Assembly (NCBI GenBank): GCA_039968605.1
Contig: JBDVPM010000008.1
Coordinates: forward strand, 1,178,001 to 1,242,000
Direction of reading: 5' to 3'
DNA: 64,000 bases
Source: Alteripontixanthobacter sp.
GTDB taxonomy: Bacteria; Pseudomonadota; Alphaproteobacteria; Sphingomonadales; Sphingomonadaceae
The notes under the pieces were generated by a model, which saw nothing but the letters and a program-made list of their open reading frames with translations, was not told the origin of the DNA and did no database searches. The translations under genes were made by a program, and so were the position numbers. Positions within the stretch are counted from its first letter, which is position 1, and each line of letters begins with the position of its first letter. Shown in pieces: positions 9,845 through 19,550 of this stretch.

Positions 9845-11200
9845 ATGATACGGATGTGGCTGCTCGACAAATTGCTGCGCAAGGTCATCACCCATGGCCA
9901 GATGCTCGTCACCGATCATGACGGGAAGGAATATGGCTATGGCGCGCATGTCGATGGGCTGGATCCGATCCATATCCGGCTGACCCATCCCAAGGCGGCA
10001 GGCCACATCGCTCGCTATCCGCAAATGGGCGCGGGCGAGGCCTATATGTGGGGCTGGCTGGTGGTGGAGGAACCCGCCGATATTCGCGACCTCGTGCTGT
10101 TCTTCACCCTCAACGCCAAGAAATTCGGCGACAAGGCGATCCAGTCGCAAGGCCCGGTCGGCAAGGCCGCGCAAAAGGTGCTGGCCAAGCTGGACGGCAT
10201 CAACCTGCGCACCAGCGCCCGCGCCAATGCCGAACACACCTACAACCTCACCCGCGAGCTGTATGAACGCTTCCTCGACGAGGATCGCCAATACACCATG
10301 GCCTATTACCGCGAGGATCCCGACAACACCTCGCTCGAGCAAGCGCAAATAGACAAGAAGGCGCATATGGCCGCCAAGATGTATCTCAAGCGCGCCGAGG
10401 ATCGCACGGGAGACAACGCCGGCAAGCCGATGCGCGTACTCGATATCGGCTGCGGCTGGGGCGGCTTCGCGCTGTATTTGCACGAGATGTACGGGTGCGA
10501 AGTGCTGGGCATCGCGCTCGCCCCGGACCAGATCGCCTTCGCCAATGAGCGCGCAGAGGCCGCGGGCGTCGCCGACAAGGTCAAGTTTGAGCTATGCGAT
10601 TACCGCGATGTCGAGGCGCCGCCCGCCAGCGATGGCAGGCCCGCCGGGTTCGACCGCATTTCCAGCGTCGGCCTGCTGGAACATGTCGGCACAATCCACT
10701 ACCCGCAATTTTACGAGCATACGGGTCGCCTGCTTGCCGATGATGGGGTGATGTTCAGCCATTGCTGCGGCCGCGCGGGCCCGCCGGGACATACCGACGC
10801 CTGGACCCGCAAATACATCTTCCCCGGCGGCTACATCCCCGCACTCAGCGAGCTGGTAGCGCCAGCCGAGAAGTTCGGCTGGCAAGTGATGGACGTGGAG
10901 GCCATGCGCTTCCACTACTCCCACACGCTGGAAGAATGGTACAACCGCACCGTAATGCACAAAGACGAGATCACCCGGATGTATGACGAGGTGTTCTATC
11001 GCATGTGGCAATTCTACCTCGCCGGAGCCGAACAAAGCTTCCGCAATGGCGGCATGGTCAACTGGCAACTGATCTACGTAAAAGACCGCGCCGCCATCCC
11101 GATGACGGGCGAGTTCGTTTATGAGGAGAGTGCGAAGTTGCGGGAGCATGGCGATGTGCCTGATTGGCGGTTTGGGGATGTTAGGGAAGCGGCGGAGTAG
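9845..11200 (+). CDS. cfa: cyclopropane-fatty-acyl-phospholipid synthase, copy 2
   Basis: A 451-residue paralogue or xenologue of the previous CFA synthase. It has LDIGCGWGG, LLEHVG, RKYIFPGGYIP and FHYSHTLEEWYNR. The conserved aromatic motif is YTMAYY instead of YSCGYW, and the N-terminal region differs strongly, so it may act on another acyl position or make a different modification. GGGGGAG lies just before the ATG. It is the last high-GC gene before the AT-rich island. Confidence 0.95.
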   Translation: MIRMWLLDKLLRKVITHGQMLVTDHDGKEYGYGAHVDGLDPIHIRLTHPKAAGHIARYPQMGAGEAYMWGWLVVEEPADIRDLVLFFTLNAKKFGDKAIQSQGPVGKAAQKVLAKLDGINLRTSARANAEHTYNLTRELYERFLDEDRQYTMAYYREDPDNTSLEQAQIDKKAHMAAKMYLKRAEDRTGDNAGKPMRVLDIGCGWGGFALYLHEMYGCEVLGIALAPDQIAFANERAEAAGVADKVKFELCDYRDVEAPPASDGRPAGFDRISSVGLLEHVGTIHYPQFYEHTGRLLADDGVMFSHCCGRAGPPGHTDAWTRKYIFPGGYIPALSELVAPAEKFGWQVMDVEAMRFHYSHTLEEWYNRTVMHKDEITRMYDEVFYRMWQFYLAGAEQSFRNGGMVNWQLIYVKDRAAIPMTGEFVYEESAKLREHGDVPDWRFGDVREAAE

Positions 11201-11251
11201 TAACTAATAGAAAGATGTTTTATTTATTTATAACTTACGCCATTGTGCCCC

Positions 11252-12181
11252 ATGGCAAAATCGAACGCAGAGCATAAATTTGGTGGTGATTGGACAGAGG
11301 TTAAGCTGGCGGCAATCTCAGCCTACAGCGAATTTTTTACAGGAGCGATCGGAAGCCGGTTTACTTTATGGTATGTCGACCCATTCGCCGGTACCGGTTC
11401 CCGAACTGCGGAAGAACAGTCTGGAGGACTTTTTGAAGGCGAACCGATCACCGCTATAGAAAGAGAATATCCGGGAAGCGCTGCTCGCTCACTTATGGTG
11501 GAACCGCCATTCGATCACTTTCGATTTGGTGACACAAAGAAAAAACACGTGAAGGCGCTTACCAGTCTTGTCGAAAAATTCCCAGATAAGAATGCACGGG
11601 TGATCGACGGAGATGCAAATATATACGTTCAGAAAATGTTCGGTCATCAGTATTGGATGTCCGATGATAATGGAAAGTCGCCGCCCCGTGCTTTGGTGTT
11701 TCTTGATCCATACGGCCTAGAAGTGAAGTGGGATACGCTGAAAAGCCTTGCAAACTCCCGGAAAGCTGATGTTTGGTTTTTGGCCAACCTAAAAGCGGCC
11801 GTTCAGCAGCTATCACACGATCATTCAAAATTGGACGATGATAAACGCCGCGCTTTGAGCCAGTACTTTGGGACAGATACATGGGAGGACGAGTTTTACA
11901 GAAATTCCGATCAAAGCGGGTTGCTTGGAATGATGGATGATCGAAAGGAGCGCTCGGCAACAAAACCCGAGGTGGCAGCTTTTCATAAAAAATGCTTGAG
12001 CGGTTTATTCCAGTATGTCTCAGAGCCACTACCTTTGAAAGTAGGTGCGGTTGATGATTATTTCCTGTTGTATTGTATGAGCAACAATCCGAGCTACAAA
12101 GCGCGCGCGTTAATTGCCAAAGGCGCGGATTGGGTTATCCAGCATCATAAACAGGCATCGCATCGTAGGTCCGCCCATTAA
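11252..12181 (+). CDS. tcmP: three-Cys-motif partner protein TcmP
   Basis: A 309-residue protein matching the TcmP family, named for its habit of sitting beside three-Cys proteins such as the DUF5131 gene opposite. DPFAGTG (residues 43-49) and FLDPYG (151-155) look like motifs I and IV of SAM-dependent or DNA methyltransferases, so a methyltransferase-like fold is likely. ATG 11252 is preferred over the TTG at 11243. The gene is visibly AT-richer than its neighbours and uses codons such as AAA, TTT and ATA freely, pointing to recent transfer. The last 47 bases overlap the convergent partner gene. Confidence 0.85.
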   Translation: MAKSNAEHKFGGDWTEVKLAAISAYSEFFTGAIGSRFTLWYVDPFAGTGSRTAEEQSGGLFEGEPITAIEREYPGSAARSLMVEPPFDHFRFGDTKKKHVKALTSLVEKFPDKNARVIDGDANIYVQKMFGHQYWMSDDNGKSPPRALVFLDPYGLEVKWDTLKSLANSRKADVWFLANLKAAVQQLSHDHSKLDDDKRRALSQYFGTDTWEDEFYRNSDQSGLLGMMDDRKERSATKPEVAAFHKKCLSGLFQYVSEPLPLKVGAVDDYFLLYCMSNNPSYKARALIAKGADWVIQHHKQASHRRSAH

Positions 12182-12893
12182 GCTCTCGACCCGTTTTCTT
12201 CTTATTTACACCGCCCCATTGCTTGAAGAAAAATGCCGTCCCTTGCTGCAGGCAATCCTCCAAGATTTGATCGACCCATTCTTCCTTCATTGTACGCGCC
12301 CTAGGACCGCTTTCCCCTCCTACAATTGCCCATTGAATATTTTCTAGGTTCAGTCTCGGCAGCGCGCCGATTAATGGTTCAAACGATATGAACCGGATTG
12401 CCGCCGGAACTTCGCGAAGTCTATCAATTCGATCAATTACCTTTGGGCCTTCGACGCTCGTACCGAGCCATACATTTTTGAGGGGTTCTGATGCCAGTCG
12501 CTTAAGCAACAAGGCCATTCGTTCAGGTCGCTTTGTAAGTATCTGATAATGGTGCATCGGTGTACGTCTCATGACGCCCCAAATTTTCTCGACAAACTCA
12601 TCGGGGACATCTGGATGAAACAGGTCTGACATCGAATTGACAAAAACTCGACGCGGTTTTTTCCATGTTAGCGGGACCTCCAAAGAGGGTTCGTGGCAAC
12701 GAACCTTGTCAGTCCAGACAGCACCGCGCCTAGTTTTCGTAGTTAGTCCAGCGTACTTTTCGAGGCCCATCGACTCAAGCCGCGCTGCCATGCGCATGGC
12801 ATAGCAATTAGTGCAGCCAGAACTAGCAATTGAGCACCCTACCACAGGGTTCCAAGTTAAGTCAGTCCACTCGATAGATGATTGTTGCGCCAT
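12135..12893 (-). CDS. DUF5131 family protein (phage Gp37/Gp68-like three-Cys protein)
   Basis: A 252-residue protein with C20, C27 and C30 in GCSIASSGCTNC, an N-terminal C-x6-C-x2-C cluster motif reminiscent of radical SAM enzymes. The family blocks IEWTDLTWNPVVGC, VFVNSMSDLFHPDVP, ILTKRPERM, VWLGTSVEG and IVGGESGPRARTM are all present. Homologues occur in phages and integrated elements; the reaction is not established. It is convergent with tcmP and overlaps its 3' end by 47 bases, an arrangement that forces the two to be inherited together. AT-rich like tcmP. Confidence 0.88.
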   Translation of the reverse strand: MAQQSSIEWTDLTWNPVVGCSIASSGCTNCYAMRMAARLESMGLEKYAGLTTKTRRGAVWTDKVRCHEPSLEVPLTWKKPRRVFVNSMSDLFHPDVPDEFVEKIWGVMRRTPMHHYQILTKRPERMALLLKRLASEPLKNVWLGTSVEGPKVIDRIDRLREVPAAIRFISFEPLIGALPRLNLENIQWAIVGGESGPRARTMKEEWVDQILEDCLQQGTAFFFKQWGGVNKKKTGRELNGRTYDAMPVYDAG

Positions 12894-12916
12894 ACGAACC
12901 CTTCAGTCCTCGCACT

Positions 12917-12949
12917 AACAAACCGCATAGCCGTTGGAAACGGTTTGTT
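12917..12949. repeat. 9-base perfect inverted repeat at the edge of the AT-rich island
   Basis: AACAAACCG and CGGTTTGTT flank a 15-base spacer, 24 bases before the start of the DUF5131 gene. It may be an operator or leader hairpin for that gene, or mark a junction of the inserted segment. No matching copy was noticed at the left edge near 11.2 kb. Confidence 0.45.
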
Positions 12950-13006
12950 TGTAGGTCGTCGAAGCGACGCATTCATGCTCCGCCTCCCGGCGCAAGCGGT
13001 TTTGCC

Positions 13007-13315
13007 TCACGCGAAGAACCGCTTTCGGAAAAGCTCGGCAAACGCTTCAAGATCGGCATACTCCGGCCTGGTCGAGCCAGCCCGTTGGTCCAGTCCCGCT
13101 ACCTCGGACGCGCCAAACGTAGTCCCTCGACCTTCTCAATCTCATCACCGCGCTCGCTGCGCACCACCGCAAGATCATACGCCTGCTGCAAGCTCAGTCA
13201 CATCTACGGCGAGGCTCCCAGCAGCCGCCCCAGCTTGGGCGCCATCAGCAGCGTCACTGCCGACGACGTCGCAAACACGCCGCCCTCTTTACGTGCCAAT
13301 ACCCGTTCTTGATTG
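13007..13315 (-). pseudogene. degenerate small coding remnants
   Basis: This gap between the DUF5131 gene and argG holds no intact gene. On the minus strand two broken reading frames look protein-like. One, from about 13315 to 13204, ends LLMAPKLGRLLGASP. The other, from about 13197 to 13007, reads LQQAYDLAVVRSERGDEIEKVEG in one frame and EYADLEAFAELFRKRFFA in the next, as if one base had been lost or gained near 13110. I do not recognise either. They look like decay products left beside an insertion site; chance open frames in GC-rich DNA remain possible. Confidence 0.3.
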
Positions 13316-13370
13316 AACCCCCCGCCCCGCACTGTTACCCGCGCCGCAAATCAGCCTAGTGAGAACCCGC

Positions 13371-14594
<1,224 letters not shown>

Positions 14595-14611
14595 ACTTGC
14601 GACAGGCGGTT

Positions 14612-14660
14612 GAGTTTTCCACCGCTGTCCACCGCTGATTCGTTGAACAGTGGAAAACTC
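14612..14660 (+). terminator. 11-base inverted repeat after argG, probable terminator or RNA hairpin
   Basis: GAGTTTTCCAC and GTGGAAAACTC are perfect complements separated by 27 bases, starting 18 bases after the argG stop. The arm itself contains TTTT but no T run follows, so it could end argG mRNA, protect its 3' end, or bind a protein. Confidence 0.5.
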
Positions 14661-15175
14661 GGGCCGGAAAGGCTTGCGCGACTCGTTTGTCGGGAGCAGT
14701 CTTGACCTATCGAAACGAAGTAGAACGTATCGAGCTTGGCAGTCTAACGACTTGAGAGATCGAGAAAATCTAAGACGGTTCGACATTGCGGCTCTTGTCC
14801 GCCCGGGTCTGGAGACCTTCATGCAAACGACTTCGGTCGGGCGCAAGACAGGTCGGTGATGGAACCGGGAAAGCAGAACCGCGATGTGGCCGGATCGTCC
14901 GGTCGGATACCGATGATACTGCGCTGGGCTTTGCCGAGCGCAGGATCGCCCGAGGTAACCGGCCATTATGGACGGCACGGTCATCGGAACCGCCAAACCG
15001 GCGGCAGCGCGCAGGATGGGCTTCGGCCCGGAATGCAGCGAGCCGAAACGAGGGCGGATCCGGATGCCGGTGCGAGCATCGGTGACACGAGCATCATGTC
15101 GGTCTTGCACCGAAAGATGCGGACACGCCGAAGGCCAAGTATCTCTTTTTAAGAGGTCCACGCGCCGGTAAGAGT
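14661..15175 (+). other. 515-base stretch without a convincing gene; candidate non-coding RNA
   Basis: Frames on both strands are either short or have compositions typical of shadow frames, and no ribosome site precedes a plausible start. The stretch is followed directly by a strong T-tailed terminator on the plus strand at 15176. A plus-strand transcript is therefore expected here. It has no match I can recognise to tmRNA, RNase P RNA, SRP RNA or 6S RNA. A short frame from 14650 containing RRFDIAALVRPGLETFMQTT is the only protein-like piece, and it runs into a stop at 14859. Confidence 0.3.
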
Positions 15176-15208
15176 GGGGTCGGCAGCGATGCCGGCCCCA
15201 TTTCTTTT
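15176..15208 (+). terminator. strong rho-independent terminator
   Basis: Ten-base arms GGGGTCGGCA and TGCCGGCCCC (one G-T wobble) around a four-base loop, followed by ATTTCTTTT. It has the textbook form. The nearest upstream gene on this strand is argG, almost 600 bases away and with its own hairpin. Confidence 0.8.
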
Positions 15209-15398
15209 GTGCGGCCCCCTGATCGCATGCCTTAGTATAGTGGGCGCCGGTCTGGTCGAATCGGACATGCCGCCGCAAGGCCTCGCGGCCCCTTAACGCT
15301 GCTGACGACGCGATTTTTGGGACGGACCGCCCCCTTGGCGGGACCGAAAGCGGGAACGCGACTCCGTTTTGCCCGCTGCCTGCGTTATACGCTCGCCC

Positions 15399-15953
15399 AT
15401 GGATGGGTCTGTACTACCGACATTTGCAAAGCGCCTCGCCGCTGCCCCGCTAATCGCCATCGGTCTGTTCGCCGTGACGGCTCCGGCAGGATCCGCGCTC
15501 GCAGATGACCGCCTGATTCAGCCCAACCTCGCCGATCCCGATGTCGCGGAGCGGTTTGCTGCCCTGCCCGATCCGAAGCTCCGGCTGGAACCTGCGCTGG
15601 GCGCGGTAGACGTTACCGAAATCGACATCCCCATCGAGGAGGAGTCGGAAACCACAGCCCGCTCCATCGGTGCAGGTATGGCCTCCTATTACGGCCGCCG
15701 CTTCCATGGTCGCCGTACCGCCAATGGCGAGCGGTTCGACATGCATGCCATGACCGCTGCTCACAAGACGTTGCCCTTCGGCACTCTGGTGGAGGTAACC
15801 AACCCGAATAATGGGCGCTCCGTCACCGTGCGGATCAACGATCGCGGGCCGTTTATTCGCGGAAGGACGATCGACCTGTCGCGCGCCGCCGCGTCCGAGA
15901 TCGGCATTATCCAGCGTGGCCACGGCAAGGTCGCGCTGGCGCTGGTCGAGTAG
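15399..15953 (+). CDS. rlpA: septal ring lytic transglycosylase RlpA family protein
   Basis: A 184-residue exported protein. A signal peptide ([23 protein letters not shown]) leads to a linker and a double-psi beta-barrel domain (about residues 85-180): [43 protein letters not shown] and [11 protein letters not shown]. The Asp of NDRGPF is the presumed catalytic acid for cleavage of denuded glycan at the septum. There is no SPOR domain, so it is the short form. ATG 15399 was chosen because it starts the signal peptide. Confidence 0.88.
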   Translation: MDGSVLPTFAKRLAAAPLIAIGLFAVTAPAGSALADDRLIQPNLADPDVAERFAALPDPKLRLEPALGAVDVTEIDIPIEEESETTARSIGAGMASYYGRRFHGRRTANGERFDMHAMTAAHKTLPFGTLVEVTNPNNGRSVTVRINDRGPFIRGRTIDLSRAAASEIGIIQRGHGKVALALVE

Positions 15954-15986
15954 CTCGGCCGCTTCGCCAGTCCCCGCCAACGCGGC

Positions 15987-16469
15987 TCAATCCGTCAACT
16001 GCCCCCTTATCGCGCCATCGGGATGCCTGGCGCTGTGCACATTGACGTAGAAGCGCTCCGGCCTGCGCGCGATCTGGCCCAGCAATGCGCTGTCCACGTC
16101 GAGGCACACCTCGTCCATATCCGCGCCTTCCACGGTCAGCGTCACTACCGGCGGCCCGGTCCGGCCTGCCTGGCCTTCGTGGATATGTGCCGCGGTCACC
16201 TCGTCCAGCCCGGCGATTTCGAGGTAGTAGCAGACCTGTCCGCCATCGAGGTCGATTTCCCCGATGAAGTCTCCGCTCGCCTCCTCCCCGGCGCCGCCGC
16301 CGGGCACATCCTCGCCATAGAGGTTGGCCGATACCATTACGGGCATGTCCTGGCTCATCGCCAAGGCAGCCCCCGCCGGTAACCCCAGGGCCATTATCGC
16401 AGCCAGCGCCCCCGCGCCCGCTCCGGCCCCTCTACGCCAGCCCGCTTGTCTCTCAGTCCCTATGCTCAT
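15987..16469 (-). CDS. CHRD domain protein, copy 1
   Basis: A 160-residue exported protein: a signal region (ALAAIMALGLPAGAALA) then one CHRD domain with the hallmark AAHIHEGQAG, TGPPVVTL, FYVNVHSARHPDGAIRGQL. CHRD domains are named from chordin and are common in bacterial secreted proteins of unknown function. ATG 16469 is preferred to the frame's upstream start since it sits just ahead of the signal sequence. A second CHRD protein is encoded at 19828-20286. Confidence 0.85.
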   Translation of the reverse strand: MSIGTERQAGWRRGAGAGAGALAAIMALGLPAGAALAMSQDMPVMVSANLYGEDVPGGGAGEEASGDFIGEIDLDGGQVCYYLEIAGLDEVTAAHIHEGQAGRTGPPVVTLTVEGADMDEVCLDVDSALLGQIARRPERFYVNVHSARHPDGAIRGQLTD

Positions 16470-16510
16470 GGTTCCAACTCCATTGTCGGCCCGCAGAGCA
16501 CTATACACCC

Positions 16511-17444
16511 TCAACCCGAGTCGCCGGAAACCGCAACCGCTCGCCATCCGCCGCGCGCATCGGGCTCGAACCGCACCCGATCCTCACCATAGCGCCACCA
16601 ATCGGCGTCCTGCGCCTCGAATGCGTCCATCTGGCAGCGCTCCATCACATTGGGGCGGCCCAGCTCGGCCGGCTGCGGAACTTGCGCAGGCCGCTGCTCC
16701 TCAATCAGGGCGAGCAGGCGGCTGACCTTCGGACAATGCGGACAATCGCGGCAGTCGGGGCAGCTGATCGCATCGCAGATCTTGTCGAGCCGCCCCAGAT
16801 GCGCCAGCAGCAACCGCTCGCCGAAACGCGTGCCCATTTAGCGTATTGGGGCCGACGAGATCGCCGTGGAACCACACCTCCTCCTGCACCCCGTTCAGCG
16901 CGCAATCGGCAAGCTTCGCCTCCGCCTGCTCGCGCGCGACGACCAGCGCCGCATCCCACGCCCGCCCGAACGCCGCACTGCCGCGCTGCGCGCGATAGTC
17001 GCTCTGGTGAGAAACCCGCGCCCGCAGCGCCGAGGCCCGCACACTGCCATTGGCCGCAAGCGTCTCAAGAAACGCAATCCGTAAATCGAGCGTAAACTGC
17101 GCCTGCGCCGCGCGCGTCTCGTCGCCGGGAAGCTCCTCGATCAATATGCCGAGATTGTTCTGCGGAGGCCCATCCCCCGAGCGCCCCACACCCCCGTCCC
17201 GGCGCCCCGCAAAGCCGGAAGCCTCCGCCGCAACCGGCAGCGCGCTTTCCTCATACGGATCGTAGCGCGTAAGCGGCGAGAGCGCGGGTGGCTCGGCGGG
17301 GTGCTGGTAGTTGGGATGATGGGCGTTGACCGAAGGCGTTGCATCGAATTGTCCGCTATCGCCACATCTACGTTCGCGTTTCCGCGCTTCGATCCGCGCT
17401 TGCGCCGCGAGTTGCGACGGTGAGGGTGCATAAGCCAAATGCAC
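16511..17444 (-). pseudogene. frameshifted sphingomonad hypothetical protein with small-terminase-like helix-turn-helix
   Basis: Two minus-strand frames read as one protein if joined near 16838. The upstream part (start about 17444 GTG or 17438 TTG, after AGGAG) contains IAFLETLAANGSVRASALRA, AFGRAWDAALVVAREQAEAKL and EEVWFHGDLVG, which resembles phage small-terminase HTH proteins. The downstream part continues TRFGERLLLAHLGRLDKIC, a Cys-rich CPDCRDCPHCP and WWRYGEDRVRFEP. The downstream frame has an in-frame TAA just before its ATG, so a single-base indel is needed. It may be a true pseudogene or a sequencing error. Confidence 0.55.
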
Positions 17445-17588
17445 GATCTCCTGCGTAGGGATGAGGGGATCGGGGGAAATATGCGATTTGCGGGGGTGTA
17501 GGAAAATGGATTCTTTGCAACGAGCAGCGTCAGTTATTCGTGTTACACGCCGCACGGCAAGCGAGGGATCATTGCGGAACATGAGAAG

Positions 17589-17711
17589 ATGCGCGAAAAA
17601 CTTGGCATGTTGCTGAAGTGGGAAGATGATGCGGCCTTCACCGTGAAACCAGTAACAACGGTAGCTTTAAGGGTTATAACAGAAATCACACACAACCTGC
17701 CGGAATTGTGA
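17589..17711 (+). CDS. short open frame upstream of the reverse transcriptase
   Basis: A 40-codon frame (MREKLGMLLKWEDDAAF to THNLPEL). The frame stays open upstream, adding PHGKRGIIAEHEK, without a start codon. Its composition is protein-like and AT-leaning like the reverse transcriptase gene 85 bases later. It may be the tail of a gene lost at the island edge, a small partner, or chance. I do not recognise it. Confidence 0.3.
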   Translation: MREKLGMLLKWEDDAAFTVKPVTTVALRVITEITHNLPEL

Positions 17712-17795
17712 GCTCGATGATTTACATTAGCATGATAATGGAGAAGAGATACGTAAAATTGGCAATTTGCGCTGAATGACAATAGAGGAGAGGTT

Positions 17796-19448
17796 ATGGC
17801 GCTTGAAAAAACTGCCCTGAAGCGAGCGATCCTTCATTTGGTGTCCCTTGGCGACACTGATATTTTTCCGACACCGTTCGAATTTTCGTTCTATGCAAAA
17901 TGCCAAGACGAAATAATTGACTGCCTTAATAAACTTCAAGCAAATGCCCATAATCCTACTAGCGCGTTCGAGTGTTTGAGCCCGAAAGGAAATTTATCTT
18001 TCCGGATCGCTCACCAGCTTTATCCTGTCGATACGCTTCTCTACACAGCTGCCACGATTCAGATAGCTCCGCTATTAGAAAGCCTCAAGCTACCTTCGGA
18101 TACCGGACCCTTTGCCTACCGATTTGTTGACGAGGAAGATAATCCAAGGCTGTTTACTCGTTCGTCAAATTTCCATGATTGGCTCCTTCATCTTAAAGGG
18201 ATTTTTCAAGATAGTGAAGCCTTTGAAGATGCAAAATACGTTTTGGAAACCGATATAAGCGATTTCTATGCACGTATATATTTTCATCGTCTTGAGCATG
18301 TTCTAGACGACTGCGAATGTCCAAACCCTGTTCGCAAGATTATCGAGAAAATAATCAAGGACACGCGCGCAAGGCAGTCATACGGCCTTCCCGTTGGCTC
18401 ATCCGCATCGCGAATACTTGCAGAAGCACTACTGGTCGATACTGACCAAATGCTGGAGAACCGTTCGCACTACTATAGTCGCTATGTCGACGATTTTCGA
18501 ATTGTCGTAGATCATCAGTCCGACGTTCATAGCGTCCTTTGCAACTTAGCTGAGCATCTGATGTTGACTGAGGGCCTTTCACTTAATGCCAATAAGACAA
18601 GAACATACACGAATCACCAGGGAGTTAAAAACATAGAATCCAAGCTCAGTGATGTGTTCACCGACGACGAAATGGAAAAGCTGAACATTTATATCGCTGC
18701 GGTGTATGATGACGAAGACATCTCTGTCGAAGATGTCGAAGATGTCGAACCCGAGAATCTGATCGCAAAATTAAAGGAAGCTCTGGCCCTACAGAAGGTA
18801 GACTACACCGCAATAAAGGTAATTTTGAAGGTTCTTCGCGCAGTAGAGATTCAGACTCCAATCGACTTCGTCGACAAGTTCATTGAACTGTTGTACCACA
18901 CGCCTCGAGATTTTTGTTTACTAGTTGGTGGCCTTGCTCAAAGGAATGTTGACACCTCAGATGCTATTGCGACGCGACTAGTCACCGCCATTCAAGCCGC
19001 ACCTTTCCGGGATATGGCGCTCTCTAGAATTTGGGTGGGTCATCTATTTGTAACTCAAGCCCTGCCAATTACAGAAGCGCGTAGATCAATACTAGACACA
19101 AAACACACTGAGATAGAACAGAGACAAGACCTCTTATTACGCGGCCTTCTGAAAGACAGAGTATTTTTTAGAGCTCAAAAAACCAAGTTTGATGCTGCTA
19201 ATGAATGGAGCAAACCAGCACTCATTCTCGGGGCGGCATGCCTGTCTACTAGTGAATACAAAACATGGCTGGAGACGATAAAGGACCATTACTCTGACCC
19301 CACGTCTGATATTTATAGAAGATGGTTGAAAAATAATCAGGCTTCAGTGTGGGATATTCTTAAATACGACTATATAATCAAAACACGTGCGGAAAAAATA
19401 GCTGACATGTTTTCAGACCTCAAGAGAGGTTTCCTGCCGGACAAATAG
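17796..19448 (+). CDS. unknown-group (Abi/UG-type) reverse transcriptase with helical C-terminal domain, probable defence gene
   Basis: A 550-residue RNA-directed DNA polymerase homologue. Motif A is ETDISDFYARI (catalytic D153), motif B is GLPVGSSASRILAE (197-210), motif C is YVDD (230-233) and motif D is LSLNANKT (261-268), so the active site is intact. The N-terminal blocks GDTDIFPTPFEF and FRIAHQLYPVDT recur in a bacterial RT group I recall without a settled name. After a short acidic linker (about 305-320) the last 230 residues look all-helical, like the alpha-repeat domain of AbiA/AbiK-class RTs. It has no group II intron maturase domain. GAGGAGAGG precedes the ATG. The gene is strongly AT-rich (by eye 40-45 percent GC) beside GC-rich neighbours. 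Confidence 0.85.
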   Translation: MALEKTALKRAILHLVSLGDTDIFPTPFEFSFYAKCQDEIIDCLNKLQANAHNPTSAFECLSPKGNLSFRIAHQLYPVDTLLYTAATIQIAPLLESLKLPSDTGPFAYRFVDEEDNPRLFTRSSNFHDWLLHLKGIFQDSEAFEDAKYVLETDISDFYARIYFHRLEHVLDDCECPNPVRKIIEKIIKDTRARQSYGLPVGSSASRILAEALLVDTDQMLENRSHYYSRYVDDFRIVVDHQSDVHSVLCNLAEHLMLTEGLSLNANKTRTYTNHQGVKNIESKLSDVFTDDEMEKLNIYIAAVYDDEDISVEDVEDVEPENLIAKLKEALALQKVDYTAIKVILKVLRAVEIQTPIDFVDKFIELLYHTPRDFCLLVGGLAQRNVDTSDAIATRLVTAIQAAPFRDMALSRIWVGHLFVTQALPITEARRSILDTKHTEIEQRQDLLLRGLLKDRVFFRAQKTKFDAANEWSKPALILGAACLSTSEYKTWLETIKDHYSDPTSDIYRRWLKNNQASVWDILKYDYIIKTRAEKIADMFSDLKRGFLPDK

Positions 19449-19550
19449 TTCATTGTTTGTTCTGCTGATAGAGTTTATGTTTACTTCGAGCCTCCTATCC
19501 CCATCTTATCATCGACCCCAAATACTGGCGTAAATAACGCTCCGCCGCCT

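Noticed and set aside
14661-15208. tmRNA or RNase P RNA in the gap after argG
   Set aside because: Neither the tmRNA tRNA-like ends nor the RNase P signature sequences were found by eye.
17796-19448. Group II intron or retron reverse transcriptase
   Set aside because: No maturase or HNH domain, no intron RNA domains V/VI, and no visible msr-msd inverted repeats; the long helical C-terminal region fits Abi/UG RTs better.
19529-19541. GCGT-AAATA-ACGC as a second terminator of the reverse transcriptase
   Set aside because: Only four base pairs and no T run; too weak to call.
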